Made by a program: the position numbers and the translations under genes. From an uncultured Erythrobacter sp. (GTDB taxonomy: Bacteria; Pseudomonadota; Alphaproteobacteria; Sphingomonadales; Sphingomonadaceae), in the NCBI GenBank assembly GCA_947495695.1, contig CANLZP010000001.1, positions 1,075,069 through 1,139,068 of the forward strand: a stretch of DNA of 64,000 nt, written 5' to 3'. Shown in pieces: positions 29,590-38,899 of this stretch (its first letter is position 1; each line of letters begins with the position of its first letter). The notes under the pieces are model-generated. The model had not been told where the DNA came from and did no database searches. It saw only the letters and a program-made list of their open reading frames with translations.

Positions 29590-30591
29590 CTATTGCGGTT
29601 CCATCAACCCATGTCGGGTAAGCGATTGGGCCACGATGGTCTCGATCAGATCAGTTTGGCTCCAACCCAACAAGGCAGCGGAGCGGCCATAGACCTTCTG
29701 CGACCACAGATTGCACTGCAGATTGACCTCGAGCAAATTGACCTCACCGCTGGCCTGGTCAAAGCGAAACTCAAACCGACCGTAATCAAACGGGCGGAAG
29801 ATTTCGGCCAGCTTCAGCGTCATTTCGCGGATCTTGGGCCAGGCATCCGCCGCCTCGAACGCGACCAGCTCATATTTTTGAGACCGATCAACCAGATCGC
29901 GCTTTTCTGCATGGGTGCGCAAATGTTCAGGATCGGCCTGTTTGAACAACATCGGCGGCATGATAAAGGGACCATCCGGCATGTCGATCACCGGAACCTC
30001 GACATCGCTGCCTTTCATGAACGGCTCTACGATCGTGTCATAACCTTCCGCGTGGATTGCCAGAACGGCCTGTTTCACGCCCACCCAATCGCTTGCGTCG
30101 CTCAAACCCCAGCTGGCAGAGCTGTTGTTCGGCTTGATCACAAAGCGCTCCCCAGCCGGACAACGCGCTTCTTCAATCGGAGCACCCGCACGGTAGACCG
30201 CCCAGTCGCATGTGCTGACCCCGCGCGCCACGCCTTCCAGCTTGGTCAAATGCTTGTCGTCCGATTGTCCGCGAAGGATCGGATTGGCGCCCAGATAAGG
30301 AATGCCCAGCCGGTTGCACAACAGCGGGCACAGCATTTCAGAGTTGAAGAATCCGCCCCGGTTGAGCAGCGGGAACACGAAGTCGACGCCCGGATCACTC
30401 AGCAATGCTTCATAGGAATTGGCGATGGACAGTTGGTCGAACAAGCCTTCCAGAATCGTGCGTGTTTCGTAATGATAGGGCGCATGATTGCCATCCAACC
30501 CGTCCAGATCGCCATTGCTCAAAGCATGCTTGGCGATAAACAGCAGCTTGATGTCGCGTTTTGCGGCCTCAGAAATTCTCAGCGGCGGCAC
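29590..30591 (-). CDS. D-Ala-D-Ala ligase-like ATP-grasp protein, unknown product
   Basis: 333 residues, starting at a GTG. The ATP-grasp fold is recognisable: FVIKPNNSSASWGLSD (nucleotide lysine and glycine-rich loop), VEPFMKGSDVEVPVID, and the metal-binding FRFDQASGEVNLLEVNLQCN. It is related to Ddl but diverges from it, and no murein cluster is nearby. It is divergent from a PLP-dependent enzyme across 137 bases, so the two may share a pathway, for example ligating an amino-acid product. The downstream gap 29463-29589 holds nothing clear. Confidence 0.78.
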   Translation of the reverse strand: MPPLRISEAAKRDIKLLFIAKHALSNGDLDGLDGNHAPYHYETRTILEGLFDQLSIANSYEALLSDPGVDFVFPLLNRGGFFNSEMLCPLLCNRLGIPYLGANPILRGQSDDKHLTKLEGVARGVSTCDWAVYRAGAPIEEARCPAGERFVIKPNNSSASWGLSDASDWVGVKQAVLAIHAEGYDTIVEPFMKGSDVEVPVIDMPDGPFIMPPMLFKQADPEHLRTHAEKRDLVDRSQKYELVAFEAADAWPKIREMTLKLAEIFRPFDYGRFEFRFDQASGEVNLLEVNLQCNLWSQKVYGRSAALLGWSQTDLIETIVAQSLTRHGLMEPQ

Positions 30592-30621
30592 GTTTGATCC
30601 TCATTGGCTTGCAAGATGAGT

Positions 30622-30633
30622 GAGCAATTGCTC
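30622..30633. repeat. 12 bp perfect palindrome between the divergent ATP-grasp and PLP genes
   Basis: GAGCAATTGCTC reads identically on both strands and lies 31 bases before the ATP-grasp start. A second inverted repeat, ATCGCA...TGCGAT with a 13-base spacer, is at about 30668-30692 on the PLP side. Either could be an operator for the divergent pair; no regulator gene is adjacent. Confidence 0.4.
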
Positions 30634-30728
30634 GTTAAGTAACCTCCCCTTAGCCGCAATTGCCAGCATCGCAATTTTTTTGATTGTGCGATAGCGCGTA
30701 ACAAGATGACCTATGGATTGATCCCAAC

Positions 30729-32192
30729 GTGACCCAAGCTATCCAAACATCGGTGAAGCAATGGCTGACCAGCGGCGGTGACGAACGTATCGTTCTCAAG
30801 CCTGAAACACAGCGCAACAAATATCACAGCTCGCCTGTGCCCAATGATGATCTGGTCCTGGCGTCCTCTACCGCCAATGATCTCAGCCAATCGTCGCATG
30901 ATTGGTTGCATGGCCCATCGGGGCCAGATGCCGATGCTTTGCACAACGGGGCAGTCTATGCCGTGTTGTTGGATGATTTGCGCGGCAGCATCCGCGCGTC
31001 CTATGGTTTGGATCAGGACATTGATGTGTTCTTCGCTCCGTCAGGAACCGATCTGGAATATGTCGGTCTGTTGGCGGCCGCTGGTCGTAGCAAGGGCGGG
31101 ATAGCCAATTTTTTGCTGGGTGCTGACGAGATCGGATCGGGCTGCGTACACAGCGCGGCTGGGCATTATTTTGCTCAACAAACTGCTCTGGATCAGGCAG
31201 TTGCGCCTGCCCAAATGGTAGATGGGCTGCCGCCAGTCACCTTGTGGGATCTGCCCATCCGGTGCGAGAAGGGTAAAGCGCGGCTGAGCCCGATTTTGCT
31301 CGAAGAGATGCAAAGCTCGATCCGATCGGCCCAGCAACAGCAACAATTCCCGCTGCTGCACATTGTGCATGGATCAAAGACGGGCCTGATTTTGCCTGCG
31401 TTGGAACATGTTGATGCTCTGCGGGAGACGTTCGGTCCCGACATTGGATTTGTGGTTGATGCATGCCAGGCGCGCATCACCAGCCAGGCGATCCGCGACT
31501 ATTTGGAGCGAGACATTATCGTCTTCATCACCGGATCGAAATTCATGGGTGGCCCACCCTTCAGCGGGTTTGCTCTGTTGCCCAAAGGCCTGGCCGCCAG
31601 CTCGCAGCCGATTGCACAGGGTATGGCGACTATCTTTCGGCAGGCTGAAATTCCTCAAGATTGGGCCGGGCGCGAGATCTGTCCTGACAGTGGTAACCCT
31701 GGATTGGGTCTACGGTTGGCGGCATCTTTGTATGAATTGGAGCGTTTTCAGGCACTGGATTTTGCTCGAGTGGAACGCATTATCAGCGCCTTTGCCCAAG
31801 CGACCGAGCGGCTCGCGCATAATCTGAACGTACGTAAAGTGGCCAGCGCTCCCGATGATCACCCCGAGGAATTGGCCGAGCATCCGCTGGAAATGCAGAC
31901 ATTGGTGACGCTGGATCTGACCCGATCCAATAATGAGGAGGTGCTGCGGACGCTGACCTTTGATGATGCTGTGGCGATCCACCGCACACTGATCGATCAA
32001 GGCATCCGGCTGGGCCAACCGGTGCGCTGCGTGCGGCTGGAGAGAGGGGAGTGGGGCGCGACCCTCAGAATTGGTATTTCCATGCCGCAGATCGTCCAAT
32101 TGGACGCGATGGATGATGCCGGGATGCAGCAATGGCTGAACAATGCGATGGCCCGCATCCAAACAAGTCTGAAAGACCTATTGGCGGCATAG
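30729..32192 (+). CDS. Fold-type I PLP-dependent enzyme, unknown substrate
   Basis: 487 residues from a GTG at 30729; no in-frame ATG lies closer. The aminotransferase class V-like pattern is visible: VVDACQARI with the pyridine-binding Asp244, and GSKFMGGPPFSG with the probable Schiff-base Lys271. The N-terminal 50 residues and C-terminal region are not familiar. It could be a desulfurase-, lyase- or aminotransferase-like enzyme. It is divergent from the ATP-grasp ligase gene, which suggests joint function. Confidence 0.75.
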   Translation: MTQAIQTSVKQWLTSGGDERIVLKPETQRNKYHSSPVPNDDLVLASSTANDLSQSSHDWLHGPSGPDADALHNGAVYAVLLDDLRGSIRASYGLDQDIDVFFAPSGTDLEYVGLLAAAGRSKGGIANFLLGADEIGSGCVHSAAGHYFAQQTALDQAVAPAQMVDGLPPVTLWDLPIRCEKGKARLSPILLEEMQSSIRSAQQQQQFPLLHIVHGSKTGLILPALEHVDALRETFGPDIGFVVDACQARITSQAIRDYLERDIIVFITGSKFMGGPPFSGFALLPKGLAASSQPIAQGMATIFRQAEIPQDWAGREICPDSGNPGLGLRLAASLYELERFQALDFARVERIISAFAQATERLAHNLNVRKVASAPDDHPEELAEHPLEMQTLVTLDLTRSNNEEVLRTLTFDDAVAIHRTLIDQGIRLGQPVRCVRLERGEWGATLRIGISMPQIVQLDAMDDAGMQQWLNNAMARIQTSLKDLLAA

Positions 32193-32242
32193 CGCAAAGC
32201 CCTTGACCGGCTTTGGCACGCGGTTTAGAGGCCCGCCGCTCC

Positions 32243-32316
32243 TGCCCCGTCGTCTAATGGTAAGACTACGGACTCTGACTCCGTCAATTGAGGTTCGAAT
32301 CCTCACGGGGCATCCA
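32243..32316 (+). tRNA. tRNA-Gln (CTG)
   Basis: The acceptor stem TGCCCCG (32243-32249) pairs with CGGGGCA (32306-32312), followed by discriminator T and an encoded CCA. The anticodon stem ACGGA/TCCGT encloses the loop CTCTGAC, giving anticodon CTG. The T arm contains GGTTCGAATCC. Confidence 0.96.
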
Positions 32317-32403
32317 GCACCATCTCCGCATCACAGCTTGATTGATACTTCGAACATTAAGTCTCGGCTTGCCGGGCACACGCACTGGGACTAGGCGATT
32401 GGC

Positions 32404-33276
32404 ATGACTGAAAAAGATCTCAACGACCGCAAATTTTACCCCGCCGAACAAGAGGCTCGCTTTACCGAGGATTGCCCAGAACAAACCCCGCAAACGCAGC
32501 ACCCGGCCTATAAGCTGGCCTTTCGCGATACCGATTTCCTGCTGCGCGACGAATTGCGCCCGGTGCGGTTTCAGCTCGAATTGCTCAAGCCGGAAATGCT
32601 GCTGGATGAAGCTCGCGTCGGCTCAACCCTGGTGATGTATGGTTCGGCCCGTATTCCTTCTCCGGACGAGGCGCAGGCCAAGATCGACGCGGCCAAGGAC
32701 GGCAGCGAATATGATCAGCTGGTAGCCAAGCGTTTGGCCGATAAGGCAAAATATTACGAGGAAGCTTACAGGCTGGCGCGCACGGTCAGCGAGAAGGCGA
32801 TCATCGAAGAAGGCCTGCGCCAATTCGTAGTCTGTTCGGGCGGTGGTCCATCGATCATGGAGGCGGCCAACCACGGGGCTTCCGATGCTGGTGCCGAATC
32901 GATCGGCCTCAACATCATTTTGCCGCATGAACAGGCACCCAACGCCTATGTCACGCCCTATCTATCGTTGAACTTCCACTATTTCGCCCTGCGCAAAATG
33001 CACTTCCTGCTGCGCGCACGCGCTGTGGCAGTGTTCCCAGGCGGGTTTGGCACATTTGACGAATTTTTCGAGCTGCTGACGCTGATCCAGACGGGCAAGA
33101 TGAAGCCTATTCCGATCCTATTGTTCGGCAAGGATTTCTGGACCCGCGTGGTCGATTTCGAAGCGATTGCCGAAGAAGGTACGATCTCGAAAAAGGATCT
33201 GGACCTGTTCCACTGGTGTGAAACCGCCGAGGACGCCTGGGACCACATTTCCGACTTTTACGAGTTGGAGCGTTAA
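32404..33276 (+). CDS. LOG-family protein (nucleotide 5'-monophosphate phosphoribohydrolase-like)
   Basis: 290 residues. The core contains the Rossmann-like VVCSGGGPSIMEAANHGA and the LOG signature PGGFGTFDEFFE. Members cleave N-glycosidic bonds of nucleoside monophosphates (cytokinin-activating Lonely Guy type) or are poorly characterised. The roughly 90-residue N-terminal extension is longer than in the minimal family. It is convergent with thiD, overlapping it by four bases at the 3' end. Confidence 0.88.
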   Translation: MTEKDLNDRKFYPAEQEARFTEDCPEQTPQTQHPAYKLAFRDTDFLLRDELRPVRFQLELLKPEMLLDEARVGSTLVMYGSARIPSPDEAQAKIDAAKDGSEYDQLVAKRLADKAKYYEEAYRLARTVSEKAIIEEGLRQFVVCSGGGPSIMEAANHGASDAGAESIGLNIILPHEQAPNAYVTPYLSLNFHYFALRKMHFLLRARAVAVFPGGFGTFDEFFELLTLIQTGKMKPIPILLFGKDFWTRVVDFEAIAEEGTISKKDLDLFHWCETAEDAWDHISDFYELER

Positions 33277-34100
33277 TCCGGCTTTTTGCGGCCCACAGCC
33301 TGATGGCCCAGCGGGCCATTGCCTTGGCCAAATCCGGGCGCATTCTTGATCGCTTGAAAGACGAATTGACGGCCCAGCCGAACCGCATGTTCCAACGGTT
33401 GTCCGTGGCCGAGCAAGGTCGCAATCGCCGAGGATAACGTGCAGCCCGTGCCATGCGTGTGCGGGGTATTCAGGCGGGCATGGTTGAATTGAACCGCGCG
33501 TTCACCCGGTGCGAACAAAATATCGATAATCCGCTCGTCAGAGGTGTGCCCGCCCTTGGCCAGCACCGCTGATCCGGTGCGCAGGGATAGCTGTTCTGCT
33601 GCCTCGGCCATCTGCGTGCTGTCGGATAACTCCTGGCCCAACAAAAAGCCCAATTCGGGAAGGTTAGGGGTCAATAATGAGGCCAGGGGAAACAGTTGAT
33701 CCTGCAAGGCTTCGCTGGCGTCAGGCGCAATCAAAGGTGCGCCCGATGTGGCGACCATAACCGGATCGAGCACGACCGGTATGTTCCGATCGAGTGGTGC
33801 CAGTGCCTGTGCCACATGGGTGATGATGTCGACATCATGCAGCATACCGATCTTGATCGCATCCACGCCGATATCCTCCACGCAGGAGCGGATTTGCGTT
33901 GCGACAAATTCTCCCCCCAACGGAGCGATGGCCTGCAAGCCTTGCGAATTTTGCGCCGTCGCTGCGGTGATGGCGGTCATCGCGTATCCGCCCAACATGG
34001 TGATGGTCTTGATGTCGGCCTGAATGCCAGCGCCGCCCGAACTGTCCGAACCGGCAATCGACAGGATACGCGGGGGAGTGGGGTGGGAACCCTCTGTCAT
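33273..34100 (-). CDS. thiD: Hydroxymethylpyrimidine/phosphomethylpyrimidine kinase
   Basis: 275 residues. PfkB-like ThiD motifs: ILSIAGSDSSGGAGIQADIKT at the start (residues 13-33), MVATSGAPLI, and the C-terminal NTPHTHGTGCTLSSAIA that carries the catalytic anion hole. It phosphorylates HMP and HMP-P in thiamine synthesis. No TPP riboswitch is visible upstream. It follows the DUF1272 gene with a four-base overlap. Confidence 0.95.
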   Translation of the reverse strand: MTEGSHPTPPRILSIAGSDSSGGAGIQADIKTITMLGGYAMTAITAATAQNSQGLQAIAPLGGEFVATQIRSCVEDIGVDAIKIGMLHDVDIITHVAQALAPLDRNIPVVLDPVMVATSGAPLIAPDASEALQDQLFPLASLLTPNLPELGFLLGQELSDSTQMAEAAEQLSLRTGSAVLAKGGHTSDERIIDILFAPGERAVQFNHARLNTPHTHGTGCTLSSAIATLLGHGQPLEHAVRLGRQFVFQAIKNAPGFGQGNGPLGHQAVGRKKPD

Positions 34101-34321
34101 CCCTTGAATTTTCGCTCGGTGGAGGCTGGGAATTTTTCCTGCAGTTGCTTGGACCGGGTTGGGCGATCCATCAATTCACCGCCGCAATTGGGGCAGTTAT
34201 CGTCCAGCGCATCGGCGCAATCTGCGCAGAAGGTGCATTCAAAGCTGCAAATAAAGGCGGACGGGTTTTCCGCGGGCAAATCGGTGCCGCATCTTTCGCA
34301 ATCAGGGCGCATTTCCAACAT
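34097..34321 (-). CDS. DUF1272-domain small zinc-ribbon-like protein
   Basis: 74 residues from the ATG at 34321. Cysteine pairs (CERCG, CSFECTFCADC, CPNCGG) indicate one or two zinc-binding knuckles, as in DUF1272. The function is unknown. The ATG shares one base with the glmM stop and the gene overlaps thiD by four bases, so glmM-DUF1272-thiD is one transcription unit. Confidence 0.87.
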   Translation of the reverse strand: MLEMRPDCERCGTDLPAENPSAFICSFECTFCADCADALDDNCPNCGGELMDRPTRSKQLQEKFPASTERKFKG

Positions 34322-35658
34322 CAAACCGCCTCCTTCACCGCGTCACAAATATGATCGACCAAGCGTTCCACTTGGGCGGCGTCATCGCCCTCGGCCATCA
34401 CGCGAATTACCGGCTCTGTGCCAGACGCGCGGATGACCAATCTGCCATTACCGGCCAGCTCTGCCTCGGCAGCGGCGATGGCTGCCTTAACCGGCTCTGC
34501 CACCAGCGGAGCGCCGCCGGAATAGCGCACATTCTTGAGCAATTGCGGGACCGGATCAAATTGGTGGAGCAATTCGCTGGCTGGACGACCAGATCGAACC
34601 AGGCTGGCCAGAATCCGCATTGCAGCAATGGTGCCATCTCCGGTGGTGGCATGATCGAGCAGGATCATGTGGCCGGATTGCTCGCCGCCCACATTAAAGC
34701 CGCCCTGTTTCATGCGCTCCAGCACATAGCGGTCACCCACCTTGGTGCGCTCCAGCGTCAGGCCGAGTCCGCCCAGATGGCGCTCCAACCCCAGATTGGA
34801 CATGACGGTGGCGACGACCCCGCCGCCGGTCAGCGTGCCTTTTTCGAGCATACGGCCTGCGATCAGGGCCATGATCTGATCCCCGTCCACGGCTTGGCCT
34901 TTTTCATCGACCACCAGCAATCGGTCTGCATCGCCGTCCAGCGCAATGCCGATATCCGCCCCTTCTGAAACCACTTTGGCCTGCAAGGCGGCGATGGAGG
35001 TTGAGCCGACCCCATCATTGATATTGGTTCCATTGGGTTCAACGCCCAAGGAGATTACCTCTGCGCCCATTTCCCAAATGGCGGCAGGGGCCACTTGATA
35101 GGCTGCCCCATTGGCGCAATCGACAACCACTTTCAGATCATCAAACCGGGTTTCATCCGAGACCGATTCCTTCACCGCGTGGATATAGCGTCCGCGGGCA
35201 TCCTCGATCCGGCGCGCCCTGCCGATCTTGGCCGGTTCGACCAAATTGGGCTCCTGGTCCAACAGAGCCTCGATCGCCATCTCCGTCTCGTCGGAAAGCT
35301 TGAAACCATCGGGCCCGAACAATTTGATGCCATTGTCTTCATAAGGATTGTGGCTGGCCGAAATCATCACGCCCAGATCGGCCCGCATGCCACGCGTCAA
35401 CATGGCAATGGCCGGGGTGGGCAATGGGCCGGTCATGATCACATCCATGCCCACGCTGGTAAAACCGGCCACCAATGCGCTTTCCATCATATATCCGGAC
35501 AGGCGCGTGTCTTTGCCGATCACCACCCGGTGGCGGTGCGTCCCGCGCACGAAATGCGCGCCCGCTGCTTGTCCCACGCGCATGGCGATGGAGGCGGTCA
35601 TAATGCCTTGATTGGTGCGGCCCCGGATCCCGTCAGTGCCAAAGAACTTGCGTGTCAT
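34321..35658 (-). CDS. glmM: Phosphoglucosamine mutase
   Basis: 445 residues from the ATG at 35658 ([18 protein letters not shown]); the open frame reaches 35970 but the extra part is not homologous. The phosphoserine loop is [12 protein letters not shown], the metal loop ALDGDADRL, and the sugar loop GEQSGHMI. It makes glucosamine-1-phosphate for peptidoglycan and LPS. Confidence 0.97.
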   Translation of the reverse strand: MTRKFFGTDGIRGRTNQGIMTASIAMRVGQAAGAHFVRGTHRHRVVIGKDTRLSGYMMESALVAGFTSVGMDVIMTGPLPTPAIAMLTRGMRADLGVMISASHNPYEDNGIKLFGPDGFKLSDETEMAIEALLDQEPNLVEPAKIGRARRIEDARGRYIHAVKESVSDETRFDDLKVVVDCANGAAYQVAPAAIWEMGAEVISLGVEPNGTNINDGVGSTSIAALQAKVVSEGADIGIALDGDADRLLVVDEKGQAVDGDQIMALIAGRMLEKGTLTGGGVVATVMSNLGLERHLGGLGLTLERTKVGDRYVLERMKQGGFNVGGEQSGHMILLDHATTGDGTIAAMRILASLVRSGRPASELLHQFDPVPQLLKNVRYSGGAPLVAEPVKAAIAAAEAELAGNGRLVIRASGTEPVIRVMAEGDDAAQVERLVDHICDAVKEAV

Positions 35659-35793
35659 AATGTGATGGCGTCCCTGATTGCTCATCAATTGGTGCATTGC
35701 CCAAAGGCATCGCGGATTGTCTTGTGCTTCTGGCGTGGTTATCGCGCAAAGGGAAGGGCGTGAAGCGATGAAGCGCTTTGCATGGGAGACATT

Positions 35794-37095
35794 ATGACCA
35801 CCGACAATGCGCCACGGCCTGATGAACAGGCGCCCAATCCAGGCGGTACGGCTCCGACGTTCGAACTGATCACGATCCGGTTGCCGGTGGTGCTGACATT
35901 TGCCGGCTTGATCGCAGGCCTCGCGCTGGGTGTCATTCTCGGGTCCGGCCAAACCAGCGATCTGTTGCAATTGATCACGCGGCCTGTCGGCAGTTTGTGG
36001 CTGCGCGCTTTGCAGATGACCATTATTCCACTGGTCGCGGCTTTGTTGGTTCTAGGCATCTCGCAAATGGCCAATGCCGCAAGGGCAGGCGCAGCGGCGC
36101 GCAGAATGCTTGTCTTGATGCTGATCGTTTTGGTGGGCGGAGGTATTGCCAGCGCCATTCTCATGCCGATGCTGGTGAGTATTTTCCCCATTCCCGCTGC
36201 GGCGCAGGGCTTTCTCGCCACGGTGTCGGACGGCGGCCAGGCCGTTCCTGGCGTCACAGACTTTGTCACATCGCTGATCGCGCCGAACATTATTGCTGCG
36301 GCAGCCGAAACCGCCATGCTGCCGCTGACGGTCTTTTTCGCCCTGTTTGCAGTGGCAATCACACGCCTGCCGCAAGACCAAGCGACCCGCCTGCTGGGCC
36401 TGTTCCATGCCTTGGCCAATGCCATGCTGATGATCATCGGGTGGGTTTTGTGGCTTGCCCCGCTTGGCGTGTTTGCCTTGGCCTTCGGGGTTGGCGTGAA
36501 AAGCGGCGGCGGAGCGTTTGGAGCGCTGGCGCATTACATTTTGCTGGTTTCGGCGATGGGCGCTGTGGTGTTGGTTGCCGGCTATATTATCGGTTGGATT
36601 GGGGGCGGTATTGCACCGTGGCGCTTTGCCCGAGCGCTGATCCCGGCGCAGGCTGTGGCGATTTCGACGCAAAGCTCGCTAGCCAGCCTTCCAGCCATGC
36701 TGGACAGCTCTAACCGGCTGGGATTGCGTCAGGAAAGTTCTGAATTCGTGCTACCCTTGGCAGTGGCGATCTTCCGCGCGACCAGCGTTGCGATGAACAT
36801 GGCGGTGGTGCTTTATGTTGCGGCATTGGCCAATATTGATGTGCCGCCAGCCTTGGTTGCGATGGGCATTTTGGTCGCCTTTGTTATCAGCGTGGGTTCG
36901 GTCAGCCTGCCGGGAACCATCAGCTTTGTGGTGTCGATCGGACCGATTGCGTTGACGATGGGCGTGCCGATAGAGCCCTTGGCGCTGTTGGTGGCAGTGG
37001 AGATGCTGCCCGATATCATGCGCACATTGTCCAATGTCACAATGAATGTTGCGGTCACATCCACGGTTGACCGCGTACGTTCAAAATTGGCCTAG
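35794..37095 (+). CDS. Dicarboxylate/amino acid:cation symporter (DAACS family)
   Basis: About 433 residues with eight membrane segments and two hairpin loops. The family motif region is [20 protein letters not shown], and later [14 protein letters not shown]. It takes up glutamate, aspartate or C4-dicarboxylates with Na+ or H+. The ATG at 35794 has GGGAG five bases upstream; an in-frame ATG at 35782 overlaps that site and is less likely. Confidence 0.9.
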   Translation: MTTDNAPRPDEQAPNPGGTAPTFELITIRLPVVLTFAGLIAGLALGVILGSGQTSDLLQLITRPVGSLWLRALQMTIIPLVAALLVLGISQMANAARAGAAARRMLVLMLIVLVGGGIASAILMPMLVSIFPIPAAAQGFLATVSDGGQAVPGVTDFVTSLIAPNIIAAAAETAMLPLTVFFALFAVAITRLPQDQATRLLGLFHALANAMLMIIGWVLWLAPLGVFALAFGVGVKSGGGAFGALAHYILLVSAMGAVVLVAGYIIGWIGGGIAPWRFARALIPAQAVAISTQSSLASLPAMLDSSNRLGLRQESSEFVLPLAVAIFRATSVAMNMAVVLYVAALANIDVPPALVAMGILVAFVISVGSVSLPGTISFVVSIGPIALTMGVPIEPLALLVAVEMLPDIMRTLSNVTMNVAVTSTVDRVRSKLA

Positions 37096-37180
37096 CGATG
37101 CAACTCTTTGCGCGGTCGCGCGTTGATGTCTAAGAGCAGCTTTTACCAACCAAGTTTCAAGAATCGAGAATGGAGCAGAC

Positions 37181-37792
37181 ATGGCTTTCGAACTGATCGA
37201 CCTACCTTATGACGATAGCGCGCTGGAACCAGCGGTATCCGCAAACACGCTGTCATTTCACCATGGCAAGCACCACCAGGCCTATATCGACAAGATGAAT
37301 GCCGCGATTGACGGCACCGACCTTGCTGGCAAGTCAATGGAAGACATTGTCGTTGCATCGCGCGGGTCGAACCAAGGCCTGTTCAACAATGCAGCGCAAA
37401 GCTGGAACCACGCGTTCTACTGGCATTCGATGGCCGCCGAAACGGGCGCTCCTTCAGCTGAGCTCGCCGCCAAAATTGACGAAGCCTTTGGTTCGATGGA
37501 TGAATTGAAGCAGCAGCTGAAAGATCGCGGTCTGGGCCATTTCGCCAGCGGATGGGTTTGGCTGGCTGAGAAAGACGGCAAGCTGTCTATCGAAGAAACG
37601 CATGATGGTGACACGTTGGCGGACAGCGGCTTCAACCCTCTGCTGACAATCGATGTGTGGGAGCATGCCTATTATCTGGATCATCAGAACAAGCGACCGG
37701 CCTATTTGGACGCCGTGGTTGAAGGTAAGTTGAACTGGGCTTTCGCGTCGGAAAACCTGGCTCGTGGCAGCGCCTGGACCTACCCCGCGTAA
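37181..37792 (+). CDS. sodB: Superoxide dismutase, Fe type
   Basis: 203 residues. Metal ligands are in SFHHGKHHQAYIDK, WNHAFYWHSM and TIDVWEHAYYLD. The pattern (including AAQSWNHAFYWHSM) fits iron SodB rather than MnSOD, although cambialistic use is possible. It has no signal peptide, so it is cytoplasmic. It ends in a strong terminator before the convergent ecfG gene. Confidence 0.95.
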   Translation: MAFELIDLPYDDSALEPAVSANTLSFHHGKHHQAYIDKMNAAIDGTDLAGKSMEDIVVASRGSNQGLFNNAAQSWNHAFYWHSMAAETGAPSAELAAKIDEAFGSMDELKQQLKDRGLGHFASGWVWLAEKDGKLSIEETHDGDTLADSGFNPLLTIDVWEHAYYLDHQNKRPAYLDAVVEGKLNWAFASENLARGSAWTYPA

Positions 37793-37870
37793 CCGCGAAT
37801 CACACCATTACAGATCAAGCGAGACCGCCCGGTCAAAAACCGAGACCTCGCAAGATCTAGGCAAGAAAAG

Positions 37871-37903
37871 GCCCGCTTCACGATTAGGTGAGGCGGGCTT
37901 TTT
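37871..37903 (+). terminator. Rho-independent terminator after sodB
   Basis: GCCCGCTTCAC (37871-37881) pairs with GTGAGGCGGGC (37888-37898) around a GATTAG loop, with one G-U pair, then a T run. On the opposite strand A's precede the stem, so it may also serve the convergent ecfG transcript. Confidence 0.9.
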
Positions 37904-37924
37904 CATGTCCGGATGTACGTGTGG

Positions 37925-38533
37925 TTAGCTGGTGGCACCATGGCCGTTGCCAGCCGCGACTGCATCCAATTCTTCCAATATGGCGCGGTGTGCTGTGGCA
38001 TCATCCCCCGACCTTTGGGGAATGTTGCCTTCCTCCAGCATGGCATTCAGCGCCGAGCGTGCGCGTCCCACGCGGCTCTTGATGGTGCCAATTGCGCAGT
38101 CGCAAATATTGGCGGCCTCTTCATATGAGAAGCCACCGGCACCCACCAACAACAAGGCTTCGCGCCGTTCGGGTGGCAGCGTCAACAACGCGCGGTGCAT
38201 GTCGGACAAGTGGATCGGTTCTTCCTGACTGGCAGGCGCGGTCAAAATGCGCTCGGCCACGCCTTCGTCATACTCCCCGCGGAATTTGTTGCGGCGCATA
38301 TCGGTCAGATAGGCATTGCGCAGGATCACAAAGGTCCAAGCCCGCATGGAGGTGCCTGGCTCGAACCGATCTTGCGCAGCCCATGCCTTCAGCATGGTTT
38401 CCTGCACCAGATCATCGGCCATATCTGGACGTCCGCACAGCCCGCGCGCAAACGCGCGCAGATGCGGCACGACCTCGGTCAATTCACGCTTGAAATCTGC
38501 TTTTTCGGCAGCAGACCGTTCTCTTTTGCTCAT
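37925..38533 (-). CDS. ecfG: ECF sigma factor EcfG of the general stress response
   Basis: 202 residues. Region 2 (RGLCGRPDMADDLVQETMLKAWAAQDRF) and region 4 (GGFSYEEAANICDCAIGTIKSRVGRARSAL, about residues 131-160) are characteristic of the EcfG group. It lies 14 bases downstream of nepR, which encodes its anti-sigma factor. The promoter in front of nepR matches the EcfG consensus, so the pair is autoregulated. Confidence 0.94.
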   Translation of the reverse strand: MSKRERSAAEKADFKRELTEVVPHLRAFARGLCGRPDMADDLVQETMLKAWAAQDRFEPGTSMRAWTFVILRNAYLTDMRRNKFRGEYDEGVAERILTAPASQEEPIHLSDMHRALLTLPPERREALLLVGAGGFSYEEAANICDCAIGTIKSRVGRARSALNAMLEEGNIPQRSGDDATAHRAILEELDAVAAGNGHGATS

Positions 38534-38547
38534 CTGGTTGGTCCCCT

Positions 38548-38745
38548 TCAGGCCTGATCGCCGTCTTGGGGCTCATCCAGCTTGGAGAGGAGATCCATAA
38601 AGCTGTCGGGCAGAGGCTCCTCCACCACCGAATCATACAATTTGCGCAACCCATCGGCCCATTCGGGCGTGGCCTTCGCTTGCGCGCTAGTCTTATCAGC
38701 AGTTTGGGAATGGCCCGGTGCGCTTGAATTAGTGTTCTTGGCCAT
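38548..38745 (-). CDS. nepR: Anti-sigma factor NepR
   Basis: 65 residues from the ATG at 38745. The conserved NepR core WADGLRKLYDSVVEEPLPDSFMDLLSKLDE spans about residues 29-58; it binds EcfG, and phosphorylated PhyR titrates it away. The open frame extends upstream across the promoter and is not used. It is the first gene of nepR-ecfG. Confidence 0.94.
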   Translation of the reverse strand: MAKNTNSSAPGHSQTADKTSAQAKATPEWADGLRKLYDSVVEEPLPDSFMDLLSKLDEPQDGDQA

Positions 38746-38843
38746 TGCTGCCTGATAACCTTTGCTATGTCTTTTCCCTGCACCCGACACCAAGAAATCA
38801 CAATTTGTGGTGTCGCAGGATGTGATCTGATTTGCTGTATTGG

Positions 38844-38870
38844 GGAACGAATGCGCTGTTCTTTTGTTCC
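38844..38870. promoter_or_regulatory. Near-palindromic EcfG promoter(s) between nepR and the histidine kinase gene
   Basis: Minus strand: GGAAC (38870-38866), 16 bases, CGTT (38849-38846), a full match to the EcfG consensus, directed at nepR-ecfG. Plus strand: GGAAC (38844-38848), 16 bases, TGTT (38865-38868), one mismatch in the -10, directed at the kinase gene about 30 bases away. The two promoters occupy the same DNA, so one site could fire in both directions. Confidence 0.82.
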
Positions 38871-38899
38871 CAGCCTTAACAGGGAATTGCATTACCGTC

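Noticed and set aside
35659..35970. N-terminal extension of glmM
   Set aside because: Not homologous to GlmM, which starts [13 protein letters not shown] at 35658; it overlaps the start of the divergent symporter gene.
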